DNA from: Cymbomonas tetramitiformis
Lineage: Eukaryota; Chlorophyta; Pyramimonadophyceae; Pyramimonadales; Pyramimonadaceae
DNA: 64,000 bases
Direction: 5' to 3'
Assembly: GCA_001247695.2 (NCBI GenBank)
Contig: LGRX02033437.1
Location: forward strand, 1-64,000
Program-made: the position numbers and the translations under genes
Shown here: piece by piece, positions 21,217-30,233 of the stretch
Numbering within the stretch: position 1 is the stretch's first letter
How the letters are laid out: each line of letters starts with the position of its first letter
Notes under the pieces: generated by a model
What the model was told of the DNA's origin: nothing
Database searches by the model: none
What the model saw: the letters and a program-made list of their open reading frames with translations, nothing else

Positions 21217-21454
21217 TGTCGGGAGTACGTAACGTGAAATGCTGAAAACGTTGGCGTGATAACGGTTGGTGTGGTCGAAGACAAGGTGCTCGAATAATTT
21301 CCCGGTGTCAAAGGGCACGCGGGGTGAAGATGGTGGCGAAGAGGACGAAGGTGCTCAGCCGAATCAGGTGAAAACTAAGATGTTAACCGCACAAGGTACG
21401 GGATCAAAGAAAATGAAAGCGTGAGCCAACTCGCCAGTGATGAGGCCCAACACC

Positions 21455-21551
21455 TAACAGAGACGGTGAAACAACGGTGGGTATATTCGACGACGGTGGG
21501 ATATACGCGTGTTGTCAGTCTCCACAAACTCTGTGAAGCTGGGACGAGATG
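21455..21551 (-). repeat. 5' LTR of element C, left half (interrupted by element B)
   Basis: 97 bp matching 19136-19232; the rest continues at 29045-29203. The interruption is bounded by AGATG on both sides. Confidence 0.9.
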
Positions 21552-21743
21552 TGTGAGATATAATATAACGTATTATATCGGGGCGGTCACTGAATAGTTT
21601 TCATACAAGTGTAAACTGATTATAAGAGTTAAACGAATATAACGTGTCTGTGACCTAGGGATCTGTCACCTAGTACTGTACGAGTACTGGTACAGCTAAC
21701 GGGAGTCAGAATAGTTATGACCTACGGGTCACTGAATCCAGCA
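21552..21743 (-). repeat. 3' LTR of element B
   Basis: 192 bp, essentially identical to 28848-29039. Contains the palindromic TACTGTACGAGTACTGGTAC cluster and an AT-rich ATATAATATAACGTATTATAT stretch near the 3' end. Confidence 0.92.
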
Positions 21744-21947
21744 CACCACCCTGTGACTGTACATAGTGCTGTTACAGGTGGCAGAGAGCGGAGCACAGAC
21801 AAAGCAAATTGTTCCGAAACAACAAACAGCTAGGAGCTGGAAACTGCTAGAGGGAGGCCTGTGCTTTAGCCAGGGCGGTCCCTTCCTAAAACTGCTGCTA
21901 GGTAACTGCTAACAAGCTAAGTTCCTACAGCTCAATCTTGCAGATAC

Positions 21948-24368
21948 TCAGCCACTTTGAAAGTGGTCTACAAAGTTGCAGAGTTCACCAGAGTTGAAGA
22001 AGTTGTCAGTGTCAAAGAAGTTCAACCAGAACCAGAGTCCAGAAGTCATAATCCAGAACCAGAGTCCAGAGACCAGTGTCCAGAACCAGAAGCCAGAACC
22101 ATTGTCCAGAAGCCAAGACCAGAAACCAGAGGCAGGAAAAGACTCGCAGAGCAAAATCAGAAATCCCGAAAATTGAAAATCAGAATTCAAACCTGCCGAA
22201 ACCAAAGATGGAAAAGAAATGGCGAAAGTAAAATAGTACGGCAAGGCAGGCAGACTGTTGGCAGCCACCCCAGTGGGATGTACCGCTGCGGCGAATTCAG
22301 GGGCTCGATCGAGCACCACCGAACCCTGAACCGCTGACACACATGCAAGACACATGAGTGCGGGCAGGGCTAGAGATGCAAGAGAGATGACTCTCGGCGA
22401 TGTTGCCACACCGACACGTGACCGTGTAGCCGGTGGGGCCGAGGGAATCTCGTCTCCGGAAAAGGAATAGCTGTCGGAGCCGTCGTCATCGTCGATCACG
22501 GAAAGCTCTCCCGGGTGATTTGAGCTGTGAGAAGGCTCAATCGAACACAAATGAAGGGAAGGGTCAGGGCATCCGGGCATCACCCGGTCCATAAAAGACA
22601 CTCGTAGCGGTTCCTCGAAAGGAGAATCGAAAGAAGCGGGGTCCGATGCCGAAACAGGGTAAAGTCCAGCGTCGATCTCGCGATTGGCAGGTGGTGGTTG
22701 CGCATCGCACACCACCTGCGGCACAGACAAAGTGCCGATGTGCAGTGGTGGTTGCTTACCAGCTGTGGTAGCACCACCGACCTGTGCAGCCGTAGCCGCA
22801 GACCGCAGGGACTCGAGTACTCCCCGTGCATCTGACAGCACATCTCCCATGCCGGCGCCCGAAGCACCATGACCCAAGCCCGCATAGTGTGCACGCAATC
22901 CCACGTCGTGCCGTACCGGGTAGGTGAAAGGCTCAGGATCGGTACGCACCAGCGGCTGTTCGTGCTCATGGCACAAGTCAGCGAACTCTTCGTCGTTCTC
23001 GTTGTCGAAGGCGGTTTGAAAGGCCGAAACGACCTCGTCTAGGTCCATGGCGGCATCCCGTAGGTCCACATCGCACGAACCACACACCTCAGGGCAACGT
23101 GCAGTGTCGTGAAAGTGCCCAGGGCAGAGGGGGCACTCCTGAACGAAGGCCGAGGATGCGGAGTGAAAAGAAATGCTCCTAGCACCCAGCGGCTTCATGC
23201 CTTGAGGCCAATTCCCGCCCTTCGGGAGCGGGGATGCCGCGAAGCGCTGCTTCCATCCCACGTGACGATTGCGTCCGTGAAACTTACCGTCGGTCCGACG
23301 GTTCCGTTCGTCACGCCACTTGGACGGCGGGAATCTCACACCACCGCCTCCATGCGGACGGTGAAAATCACTCCGTGGCGGCGGTGTGTCGGGTGCAACC
23401 TTGCGCTCGTCATGACGGAGGGAGGTGAGTAGGGTAGAGGCCTCACCAATGATACGAGCGAACTCCTCAAGGAAGTCCGAGATGTCACCCTGCCCGTCAC
23501 CCGCGTAAGCCAATCCGAGAGGCGTGTGCGTCGGGATAGGCGCGGCCGTCTTGGGGCGGGTGGGAGGGCCATTAGGGTTCGCACACCACCAAACCTCTAG
23601 GACGTGTGTGTAAATCTCCTCAATGCCCACCTTAGCCAGCTCAGTGTCGAGGCGAAGTGGGGTAACCACCTCCTTGTAGAACTCGACGTCCAGTGCCGCC
23701 AGCAGCTGCCTCTTGGCGGCCTCGTCGTCCAGGGGGCCCGCTCCGCTAGCCGCGATGGCTTTTAGACACTCGTCAAATTGCGCGACCAAGGGTTCAGGGT
23801 CATCACACGAACCAAAAGAAATGCTTAAGAGTTCTTCGTGATGGCGGAGCGGCCGATGCCCAGGCGGCAGCAACCGCTTGGTCACCTCAAGGAGGGCACG
23901 CTTACCGTCGCGCGGAGAGATCCGAGACGAAGCGTCAACCCACCTTCGAGCTGGAGAGTGGGGCGTGGTCAAAGAGACCAACGCACGAAGTAAGATGTCG
24001 TTGAAGATCGGGTGAACCTCTTTGGTGACGTCCACGAGGTCAAAGATGTCCTCGTTGGCGGTGTCCTTGTTGACAAAAGAAGCCTCCAAGGCAGTCACCA
24101 AGGAGTCCCAAAGGAGTTGTCGATGAGGTTCACTTCCGGAAAATGAGGACGCCTTAGTACCTAAGGTGTCCTTCGCAACACGCTTCACAACGTCAATGTC
24201 CCAAGACGATTGCAAAACGGCATTGCTGCGTGGCCTGTCAGCAGCAGCGAGTGCGACATTCGCTGACTGCGGGGTGCTCTTATAGCGAGCACCCACGTTC
24301 CTAGCAAAAATTGAATCTAGGCGCATCCTAGCGCCCATGGCCGGTGTTCCAACTGAGGATGAAGTCAT
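21948..24368 (-). CDS. Gag-like polyprotein of element B (806 aa)
   Basis: Single uninterrupted frame from ATG at 24368. Order: a basic N-terminus; a helical region with DGKRALLEVTKRLLPPG (about residues 145-165), the block conserved in the A and F proteins; a Pro/Arg-rich linker; a cysteine cluster CPLCPGHFHDTARC (about residue 410), a C-x2-C-x3-H-x4-C zinc-knuckle; an acidic region; one hydrophobic segment near residue 665; and a Trp/Phe-rich low-complexity tail translated from CCAGAACCAGA repeats (22,010-22,140). No catalytic domains. Inferred Gag of a TR-GAG-type element. A hydrophobic segment is unusual for Gag. The tail repeats may lie outside the ancestral protein. Confidence 0.7.
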   Translation of the reverse strand: MTSSSVGTPAMGARMRLDSIFARNVGARYKSTPQSANVALAAADRPRSNAVLQSSWDIDVVKRVAKDTLGTKASSFSGSEPHRQLLWDSLVTALEASFVNKDTANEDIFDLVDVTKEVHPIFNDILLRALVSLTTPHSPARRWVDASSRISPRDGKRALLEVTKRLLPPGHRPLRHHEELLSISFGSCDDPEPLVAQFDECLKAIAASGAGPLDDEAAKRQLLAALDVEFYKEVVTPLRLDTELAKVGIEEIYTHVLEVWWCANPNGPPTRPKTAAPIPTHTPLGLAYAGDGQGDISDFLEEFARIIGEASTLLTSLRHDERKVAPDTPPPRSDFHRPHGGGGVRFPPSKWRDERNRRTDGKFHGRNRHVGWKQRFAASPLPKGGNWPQGMKPLGARSISFHSASSAFVQECPLCPGHFHDTARCPEVCGSCDVDLRDAAMDLDEVVSAFQTAFDNENDEEFADLCHEHEQPLVRTDPEPFTYPVRHDVGLRAHYAGLGHGASGAGMGDVLSDARGVLESLRSAATAAQVGGATTAGKQPPLHIGTLSVPQVVCDAQPPPANREIDAGLYPVSASDPASFDSPFEEPLRVSFMDRVMPGCPDPSLHLCSIEPSHSSNHPGELSVIDDDDGSDSYSFSGDEIPSAPPATRSRVGVATSPRVISLASLALPALMCLACVSAVQGSVVLDRAPEFAAAVHPTGVAANSLPALPYYFTFAISFPSLVSAGLNSDFQFSGFLILLCESFPASGFWSWLLDNGSGFWFWTLVSGLWFWIMTSGLWFWLNFFDTDNFFNSGELCNFVDHFQSG

Positions 24369-24397
24369 CAGAATAAATTCCTATAGGAGGGGGGTTG

Positions 24398-24569
24398 TGC
24401 TGAATATATCAGCTTGACTGTATATTCGGAGTGTGGTGCATCAGAATAATAAACCGGATAAACAGAATACCGAGTCTTCCCGTTATATGTTCGGGGTCTA
24501 GGGTTCCGGGACCGGTGACAGTCATACACCCTAACTATAGGAATGACAGTCGGGGCGTCACTTCCAGCA
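24398..24569 (-). repeat. 3' LTR of element A
   Basis: 172 bp matching 27563-27734, with TGCTG/CAGCA termini. Confidence 0.93.
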
Positions 24570-24816
24570 CACCACCTAGGGTGGTGACTGGCAAACTAGG
24601 TGGTCACGGAACTGAAACAAACACCTACTCAGCTTCGGTGGAAATAAGCATCCTACAGGGGAACCTGTCCTTTCTGGCAGGGTAACCCCCGAAACTAGCA
24701 GTTAGTGAGGCATAGTGCAGAATACGGATACAGTTAAAGCCCTAAACTAAGCCCATCTTGGGGCAACCCGACCAACAGCACAATAGTCCGGAGGCAGGCT
24801 AATCTCAACTGCAACT

Positions 24817-27171
24817 CTAGCCACATTGAAAGCGCCCGGGAGAGCCGGTGCCACTGTCACAGCGCCCAGGAGAGCTGGTACCACTGCCTGTGAAATCATT
24901 CGTAGAGCAAATTGAGAGGATTGTAGATGTGTCGATGCCGCCGCAGGCAGTTGCACCGGGTGCAATCGGCCCGTCCCGGTGTTGAATTGAAGAAGAAAGT
25001 GCATCCCCGGTCCCACCGCCCCAGGCGGGTGGTTCGTAGTCTGGCGATGGCGGAGCACCACCCGGTGAGGGCGGCGCAGTAATAATTGGGGCTGCCTCAG
25101 GTGGTTGCGGGGGGGCCGGGAGCCATGTCCACCCGTACCCGTACGTAGTACGGTACCAGCTGCCGTACCAGCCTGCCGGCTGGTAGTAGAGATCCGGCGG
25201 AACGGCTGTGGGCGTCAGCACTCCAGCACCACCGACCTCGTCGCCGGTGCGCCCTGTTGTGGAAGATGCTGGCGCGGAGCAATCACGCAAAGGCGCGGCG
25301 GCTGCACAAACGACAAACAACAGGCAGACTGCGAGGGATGTGAGGGCAGAGAACCCGAAACCCATCGGCGGTCTGCCGCATCCCAAGGGCTGTCTCGGTG
25401 GTGGAATACACTCGTCCCCATCCTCGGAGTCGTCTGTCGCTACGGAGACGGAGTCCACGGGCGCGACGGGGCCCATGTGGTGCATTGCAAGCGTCGGTTC
25501 CGTCCCCGCGATGTTCAAGTTGAACGCGAACTTGTCCATGAAGGTCGCGTGCGGCTCATGCGCGTGTAGCGCGCTGATGGGGTACATCCCCTCGTCGGAC
25601 ACCACCGACTGCGGAGCGGATGGCGGCGCCGGCGGTGGTGGCGCGTCCGGAGTGTCGGCACGGACTTCTTCGTGAATCTTGAAGCTGTGGATGTTCGTAG
25701 CACCACCAACCGCGCAAACCCCGAGGTGGGTGTCAGCGGGCTGGCGGTACCCCAGGTACTCGTCGATGGTGTCGGGCACCCGCTCCTCGGCGACAACGAA
25801 GGAGAACGCGGAGGCGGTGTCGTAGAGATCAGGTTTGCCGTCTGCAATGTAGCAGACGGCGTCGAAACGGACGGCGTCGTCTTCGTCCACGGCGTTCTGG
25901 AACATCACGGCGAGCATGTCGTTCTCGCTGTCCGCAATGCTGAAACCGCGTGCCCCAACACGTCCGCGTGGCCCGCCGTTCGGGCAGTCGCGATGCCAAT
26001 GTTTCTCCGCCGTGGCGGAGCATGTCGGGTGCCGGCACAACGGGACGAACGTACCGGTGGGCTTGTGGAAAGCCACCTTACCCGAAGACTTCCCACGGAA
26101 GTTCTGCGGGAAGTTGCCGTGCTCAGGGAGGGGCTTCGCTGCGAAGCGGACGCCGTCACCGTGTCCACCGCGTCCAATGGCGTTCTTCTTGTCGTTGCGG
26201 GGCGTGTAGCCCTTCGTGTCGTCGAGACGGTTGTGGAGCGCCTTGATCTCCTTCTTCATGTCGTAGAGTTGGTCGCGGAGCTCGCTGAAGACGGTCTTGT
26301 AGTCCTCGTCGTCGCTCTGCCCAGCCAGGGTGAAGGCGGAGAACGTGCGCGTAGCAGGCGGGACGTGCGAATCCGTTCCGTGTTGTGCGTGGCACTCACG
26401 GGTCCATTGCTGAATGGTGGCAAGGGACTCCGCCGCACGTTGGTCGTGTAGCAACAGACGGTTGACCACCGGGGCGTAGAAGACCGAGTCGAGGGACTTG
26501 ATGAAAAGGGACTTGACCTCCATGTCGTCGAGAGTGCTCTTCCGTCGAGCGGACCGGAGAGCGGCGTTGAAGGCGGCGATTGCCCGCGACGGGTCGAACT
26601 GGTTGATCTTGATGGCCAGAAGGTCCGCGGTGCCCTGGAAGGGCCCGCCGGAATCCAGGAGCATCCTGGCGATCTCCAGCAACACCCGCTTCCCATCAAA
26701 CGGGTGTGCCTCCGCTGAAGATTCCATCCAGTCTGCTGCGGGCGACACCGGAGCGATGATGGATTCCAGCGTCGAAAACAGCAGTTTGTTCGCCTCGGGG
26801 CGAACGGGCAACGTGGCATCCTCCAAGTCGAACAGAGAAGAAAACGCGGACTCCTCAGTGACGAAAATGTCCCGTAATGCCAGTACCAGCCGGGCGAAAA
26901 CGGAGCTGACGTGCGACTCCGTACCGTCAAAACGGCCATGTTTGTCGTCGTACACCTTCTTGATGACGAGTTTAGCGGCACGCTCGTCGAAGGATTCTTT
27001 TGCTAGACGCTTGACAGCGTCGAGGAACAGTGTCCCTGCTGACTGGGCAGCCGGGGTAGCCGTAACCGTAGGGGTGGCTGGAGTGGTCGCATGTCGAGCT
27101 GCGGCATCGTCGAAAATTGTAACTAGTGAGCGGCGTGCGGCCGCGGTGTGAGATCTCGTAGAAGTACCCAT
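24817..27171 (-). CDS. Gag-like polyprotein of element A (784 aa)
   Basis: Open frame from ATG at 27171 (MGTSTRSHTAAARR). A helical N-terminal half contains DAVKRLAKESFDERAAK, DGKRVLLEIARMLL and RLLLHDQRAAESL, all shared with copy F. A zinc-knuckle-like motif C-x4-C-x6-HWH-x-D-C is at about residue 375. Then come EYLGYRQPADTHLGVCAVGG, PVAPVDSVSV, a hydrophobic segment (about residues 605-625, SALTSLAVCLLFVVCAA) and a Pro/Gly/Tyr-rich tail. The frame is intact, matching the young LTRs. Inferred capsid protein; replication enzymes must come from another element. Confidence 0.75.
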   Translation of the reverse strand: MGTSTRSHTAAARRSLVTIFDDAAARHATTPATPTVTATPAAQSAGTLFLDAVKRLAKESFDERAAKLVIKKVYDDKHGRFDGTESHVSSVFARLVLALRDIFVTEESAFSSLFDLEDATLPVRPEANKLLFSTLESIIAPVSPAADWMESSAEAHPFDGKRVLLEIARMLLDSGGPFQGTADLLAIKINQFDPSRAIAAFNAALRSARRKSTLDDMEVKSLFIKSLDSVFYAPVVNRLLLHDQRAAESLATIQQWTRECHAQHGTDSHVPPATRTFSAFTLAGQSDDEDYKTVFSELRDQLYDMKKEIKALHNRLDDTKGYTPRNDKKNAIGRGGHGDGVRFAAKPLPEHGNFPQNFRGKSSGKVAFHKPTGTFVPLCRHPTCSATAEKHWHRDCPNGGPRGRVGARGFSIADSENDMLAVMFQNAVDEDDAVRFDAVCYIADGKPDLYDTASAFSFVVAEERVPDTIDEYLGYRQPADTHLGVCAVGGATNIHSFKIHEEVRADTPDAPPPPAPPSAPQSVVSDEGMYPISALHAHEPHATFMDKFAFNLNIAGTEPTLAMHHMGPVAPVDSVSVATDDSEDGDECIPPPRQPLGCGRPPMGFGFSALTSLAVCLLFVVCAAAAPLRDCSAPASSTTGRTGDEVGGAGVLTPTAVPPDLYYQPAGWYGSWYRTTYGYGWTWLPAPPQPPEAAPIITAPPSPGGAPPSPDYEPPAWGGGTGDALSSSIQHRDGPIAPGATACGGIDTSTILSICSTNDFTGSGTSSPGRCDSGTGSPGRFQCG

Positions 27172-27562
27172 AGTGAAATGACTGCAGAGATAGGGTGAGG
27201 TGGAAAATGCGAGGCGAGACCAACGGCGTGGGCGACGGCTAGCGAGTTGCGGCGGGTCGTCGAGGATAATCAGGGAAACAGCAAATTGTGCGCGGTCGTG
27301 TGGGACGAAAGGACGTGATCAATGCCGTACGGTGTTCCGGAGACCAGAAACAACAAAATCCAGCCCAACGATACTTCACGGAAAATAAACTGCCGTCAGC
27401 GCTACCCAATCATGTCCAATCAACCGCGTGTCCGTAACTGAGCCATACCGCCCGTACCGAAAGCCTCTCTAACGCGGGTCCCTCACCCCATCTCAAGCGC
27501 CGGTGTTTAGCCAATCATGGCCAAAGTCGCAGTGTAAAATTAAGCGTGCGTGGTACCAAACC

Positions 27563-27734
27563 TGCTGAATATATCAGCTTGACTGTATATTCGGAGTGTG
27601 GTGCATCAGAATAATAAACCGGATCAACAGAATACCGAGTCTTCCCGTTATATGTTCGGGGTCTAGGGTTCCGGGACCGGTGACAGTCATACACCCTAAC
27701 TATAGGAATGACAGTCGGGGCGTCACTTCCAGCA
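27563..27734 (-). repeat. 5' LTR of element A
   Basis: 172 bp matching 24398-24569; the one clear difference is GATAAACAG versus GATCAACAG. Confidence 0.93.
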
Positions 27735-27739
27735 GGTTG

Positions 27740-28049
27740 GGGAAAAGGCGAGTGTCAAATTGTAAGGTGGCGGGCGACCGTAATGCAGTTGCGGAGTGAG
27801 GAGAAGAAGGGGTCGAACGAAATCAACGGAGTCGAATACGCGGCGGCCAAGGAGTTGTTGACAGGGGTGATCAAGTCCAGTCTAAAACAAAATCCAACGC
27901 GGACACCCGTAGAAGTTGCCGAAAATCCCAACTCGCAATCTCACCGCAACATAGCGCAAAACGCGCGCCCTAAAGTGGCCAATTCAACATCTCGCGAGGC
28001 CCCAACGCCCCGCCAAGCGGAAAAGCTTAGCCAGTCATGGCAAAGTCAG
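27740..28049 (-). other. Leader region of element B between A and G
   Basis: Sequence belonging to the 5' untranslated region of element B, without a recognisable gene. Bounded by the TSDs of A and G. Confidence 0.6.
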
Positions 28050-28054
28050 CAGTG

Positions 28055-28388
28055 TCATGAAGGATACAATCGTGCCGCACATGCCGCACGCCCCCAACAG
28101 TCGCGCCGCCCATAGCCGCGCGATGCCCCAACAGAGAGCGCACCGCAACGGCAGATTGGGGGAAAAGTTGTATCCTTCGTGTTTCACTCTTCGCCGCCTA
28201 CGTGTCACAGGCTGGGGATCACATATCCGTCGCTCACACCATACTACGCCACCACCATCTCTCATCGTCATCAATAAGCCGATATAGCTCAGTGGATAGA
28301 GCGCACGACTAGTGACAGTGAGGTCTCGGGCTCGAACCCGGTCTCGGCATCTTTTCCCTCGAGTCGACTGGATTTGTGATTCCCATCA
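28055..28388 (+). repeat. 5' LTR of TRIM G
   Basis: 334 bp; differs from the other LTR at a handful of sites (for example CACATGCC versus CACAGGCC, GCTCAGTGG versus GCTCGGTGG). Confidence 0.9.
28278..28349 (+). tRNA. tRNA-Thr(AGT)-like gene inside the 5' LTR of TRIM G (probably degenerate)
   Basis: 72 nt starting GCCGATATAGCTCAGTGG. The acceptor stem pairs with one mismatch. The D arm GCTC/GAGC is perfect. The anticodon loop CTAGTGA gives AGT, but the stem has two mismatches. The T arm pairs, but its loop is 6 nt (CTCGAA) instead of 7. The A box TAGCTCAGTGG fits consensus, the B box GGCTCGAACC is one base off, and TCTTTT follows. Probably a tRNA-derived Pol III unit rather than a working tRNA. 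Confidence 0.55.
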
Positions 28389-28481
28389 GGTTATGGGCTC
28401 TTACCACGCTTCCACTGCGCAGGTGTGACGCCGGCAGCTGGTTGTGGTTGTGCCACGTAGACACTTCAGAGTGAGGTTGTG

Positions 28482-28815
28482 TCATGAAGGATACAATCGT
28501 GCCGCACAGGCCGCACGCCCCCAACAGTCGCGCCGCCCATAGCCGCGCGATGCCCCAACAGAGAGCGCACCGCAACGGCAGATTGGGGGAAAAGTTGTAT
28601 CCTTCGTGTTTCACTCTTCGCCGCCTACGTGTCACAGGCTGGGGATCACATATCCGTCGCTCACACCATACTACGCCACCACCATCTCTCATCGTCATCA
28701 ATAAGCCGATATAGCTCGGTGGATAGAGCGCACGACTAGTGACAGTGAGGTCTCGGGCTCGAACCCGGTCTCGGCATCTTTTCCTTCGAGTCGACTGGAT
28801 TTGTGATTCCCATCA
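28482..28815 (+). repeat. 3' LTR of TRIM G
   Basis: 334 bp, ending GATTCCCATCA, directly followed by CAGTG. Confidence 0.9.
28705..28776 (+). tRNA. tRNA-Thr(AGT)-like gene inside the 3' LTR of TRIM G (probably degenerate)
   Basis: Copy of 28278-28349 with a single change (GCTCAGTGG to GCTCGGTGG), which keeps the A-box consensus and the D stem. Also followed by a T-run. Confidence 0.55.
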
Positions 28816-28847
28816 CAGTGATAAAAGCGGGGTAATACCCCATAACC

Positions 28848-29039
28848 TGTGAGATATAATATAACGTATTATATCGGGGCGGTCACTGAATAGTTTTCAT
28901 ACAAGTGTAAACTGATTATAAGAGTTAAACGAATATAACGTGTCTGTGACCTAGGGATCTGTCACCTAGTACTGTACGAGTACTGGTACAGCTAACGGGA
29001 GTCAGAATAGTTATGACCTACGGGTCACTGAATCCAGCA
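28848..29039 (-). repeat. 5' LTR of element B
   Basis: 192 bp, essentially identical to 21552-21743, bordered on the right by AGATG. Confidence 0.92.
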
Positions 29040-29044
29040 AGATG

Positions 29045-29203
29045 CTCGGGTGGTTTCGCAGTCTAAGATGCATGAAAATAAAATACAGGGGTTTTATTTT
29101 CCCCACCATTGATGACGGAGCTGACCTGGCACCTGGGGTCGAGGGGTGGCAGAAAGACCAGGGCTCCCTCCCCCAGGGGGGGGGGAGTCTGTGTCTCCGT
29201 GAG
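29045..29203 (-). repeat. 5' LTR of element C, right half
   Basis: 159 bp matching the second part of 19136-19390, ending CTGTGTCTCCGTGA and followed at once by the GAGTG duplication. Confidence 0.9.
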
Positions 29204-29208
29204 AGTGC

Positions 29209-30233
29209 TCTAACACGTGGCTCGCGGTCTCTATCGCTGTGACTCGCGGTCTCGAGCCGAATAATTCAGTCATCTGTCACATGCATCGAGGAATGTCGTA
29301 CAGGGGGCAGTACTGGATATCTCGTCCCCCGTGATTTCCCGCCATTCGCCGATTCAGGTATTTCACGCCGAACGCCTGACGCTGCGCTGCGCTGACGGCC
29401 TGACTGTCGTGTGGCGCGGGTGGCGGGATAACAGATAGAGCTCTACAATAGCAATACCTCGTAGCTATAGGCTCGAGGCTGGACGAGTTTTATTAGAGAC
29501 GGCGATACTGCATACTCATACTCATACTGTTACTCTCATCTCTCGTCTGGTGAGTGTCTGGTGATGCATCGTGTATGGTCGATGGTGCGATAAGAGGGCC
29601 ACGTCACAGTCGTTATCGATCGCACGTCCATAAAGAGCTCAGAGCTCATGCGGCCGCAAAAGGGGCATACTCATTTTTTCTAATCGACACTCGGTTTATA
29701 TTATCGAGTAAGCCCTTCTGTCCTCAAAACCCTACATATGACGAGATTGCAGATTCATCAGATACGAGATACAGTTAGGTGCTGAGGTACTGTAGAGCTG
29801 CCCAACTTAAAGTGGTCCGTTTATTTTTAAGAGTGGCCCTTTTCCATATCTGACAGTCCATATACGATTCCAGAGATCGAAATACGATACACTCCTTTGT
29901 TGCTCCCCAGGAATCTCTTCCAACCTTCCGATGTTCCCGATCTGAAAACATTGGACGGCTCAACTTTAGTTGGGCGCCCCTAAGGTACTGTGACACTAGA
30001 GAGTGGATTCACGTGTGGATTTCATTTGAGGGTAGCACGTCGCGTCGCGTCGGTTTTCTTTTGGGAGCGAACACACATTTGAACTTCCAGTGTGAATTTT
30101 TTTATCATACTGATAACAAAAGCGAAAAGGTTGCAAGAAGCCCCCGCATCGACTATTCACGCGAAAAAGAATACTAGATAAAATCTCCGTGCATCGACAC
30201 CGCTTTATTCTCGGGCTGCATTTCACACGAAAT
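29209..30233. other. Host flank and 5' region of the aldo/keto reductase gene
   Basis: No convincing ORF. Holds the target of element C and presumably the promoter of the downstream gene; no clear TATA box seen. Confidence 0.55.

Larger units (their letters stand above)
24398..27734 (-). mobile_element. Nested LTR element A (3,337 bp), inserted in B
   Basis: 172-bp LTRs at 24398-24569 and 27563-27734, differing at about one position. TSD GGTTG at 24393-24397 and 27735-27739. The insertion lies about 30 bp upstream of the gag ATG of B. LTRs have 5-bp inverted ends (TGCTG/CAGCA). The primer site on the minus strand reads GGTTTGGTACCACGC. The 3' LTR is preceded by the small hairpin CACCACCCTAGGTGGTG. 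One gag-like ORF, no pol. Near-identical LTRs mean it is young. Confidence 0.93.
28055..28815 (+). mobile_element. TRIM element G (761 bp) with a tRNA-like gene in each LTR
   Basis: Two 334-bp LTRs (28055-28388, 28482-28815) enclose only 93 bp. The TSD CAGTG is at 28050-28054 and 28816-28820. The LTR starts TCATGAAGG, like elements D and C. The interior opens with GGTTATGGGC, a good match to the initiator tRNA-Met anticodon region, and ends GAGGTTGTG before the 3' LTR, the position where D and C have GAGGTGGTG. Each LTR carries a tRNA-like sequence with a Pol III A box, a near-consensus B box and a T-run. It is inserted in the leader of element B. No coding capacity. Confidence 0.9.
21552..29039 (-). 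mobile_element. Nested LTR element B (own length ~3.4 kb), inserted in C
   Basis: 192-bp LTRs at 21552-21743 and 28848-29039, TSD AGATG at 21547-21551 and 29040-29044. It lies in the 5' LTR of C. On its coding (minus) strand the LTR starts TGCTGGATTCAGTGACC and ends ATCTCACA, followed by the primer-site motif GGTTATGGGG. The sequence just before the 3' LTR is CCACCTGT ... ACAGGGTGGTG, a hairpin ending GGTGGTG. It carries one long gag-like ORF and a leader in which both A and G are inserted. No pol. Confidence 0.92.
19136..29203 (-). mobile_element. Outer nested LTR element C (own length ~2.6 kb)
   Basis: The left LTR 19136-19390 matches a right LTR that is split: 21455-21551, then element B, then 29045-29203. 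The target duplication GAGTG is at 19131-19135 and 29204-29208. Read on the minus strand the LTR starts TCACGGAGACACAGACTT, like element D (TCATGGAGAGACAGACTT). The 3' LTR is preceded by the same CACCTCACCTCTTCGGGGTG hairpin ending GGTGGTG. The primer site after the 5' LTR reads GGTGTTGGGCC. It carries one gag-like ORF. Removing B (21552-29039) and one AGATG copy restores a 256-bp LTR. Confidence 0.9.

Noticed and set aside
28278..28776. Two functional tRNA-Thr genes
   Set aside because: Anticodon stem has two mismatches and the T-loop is 6 nt. They are copies within LTRs, so they are better seen as tRNA-derived promoter-like units.
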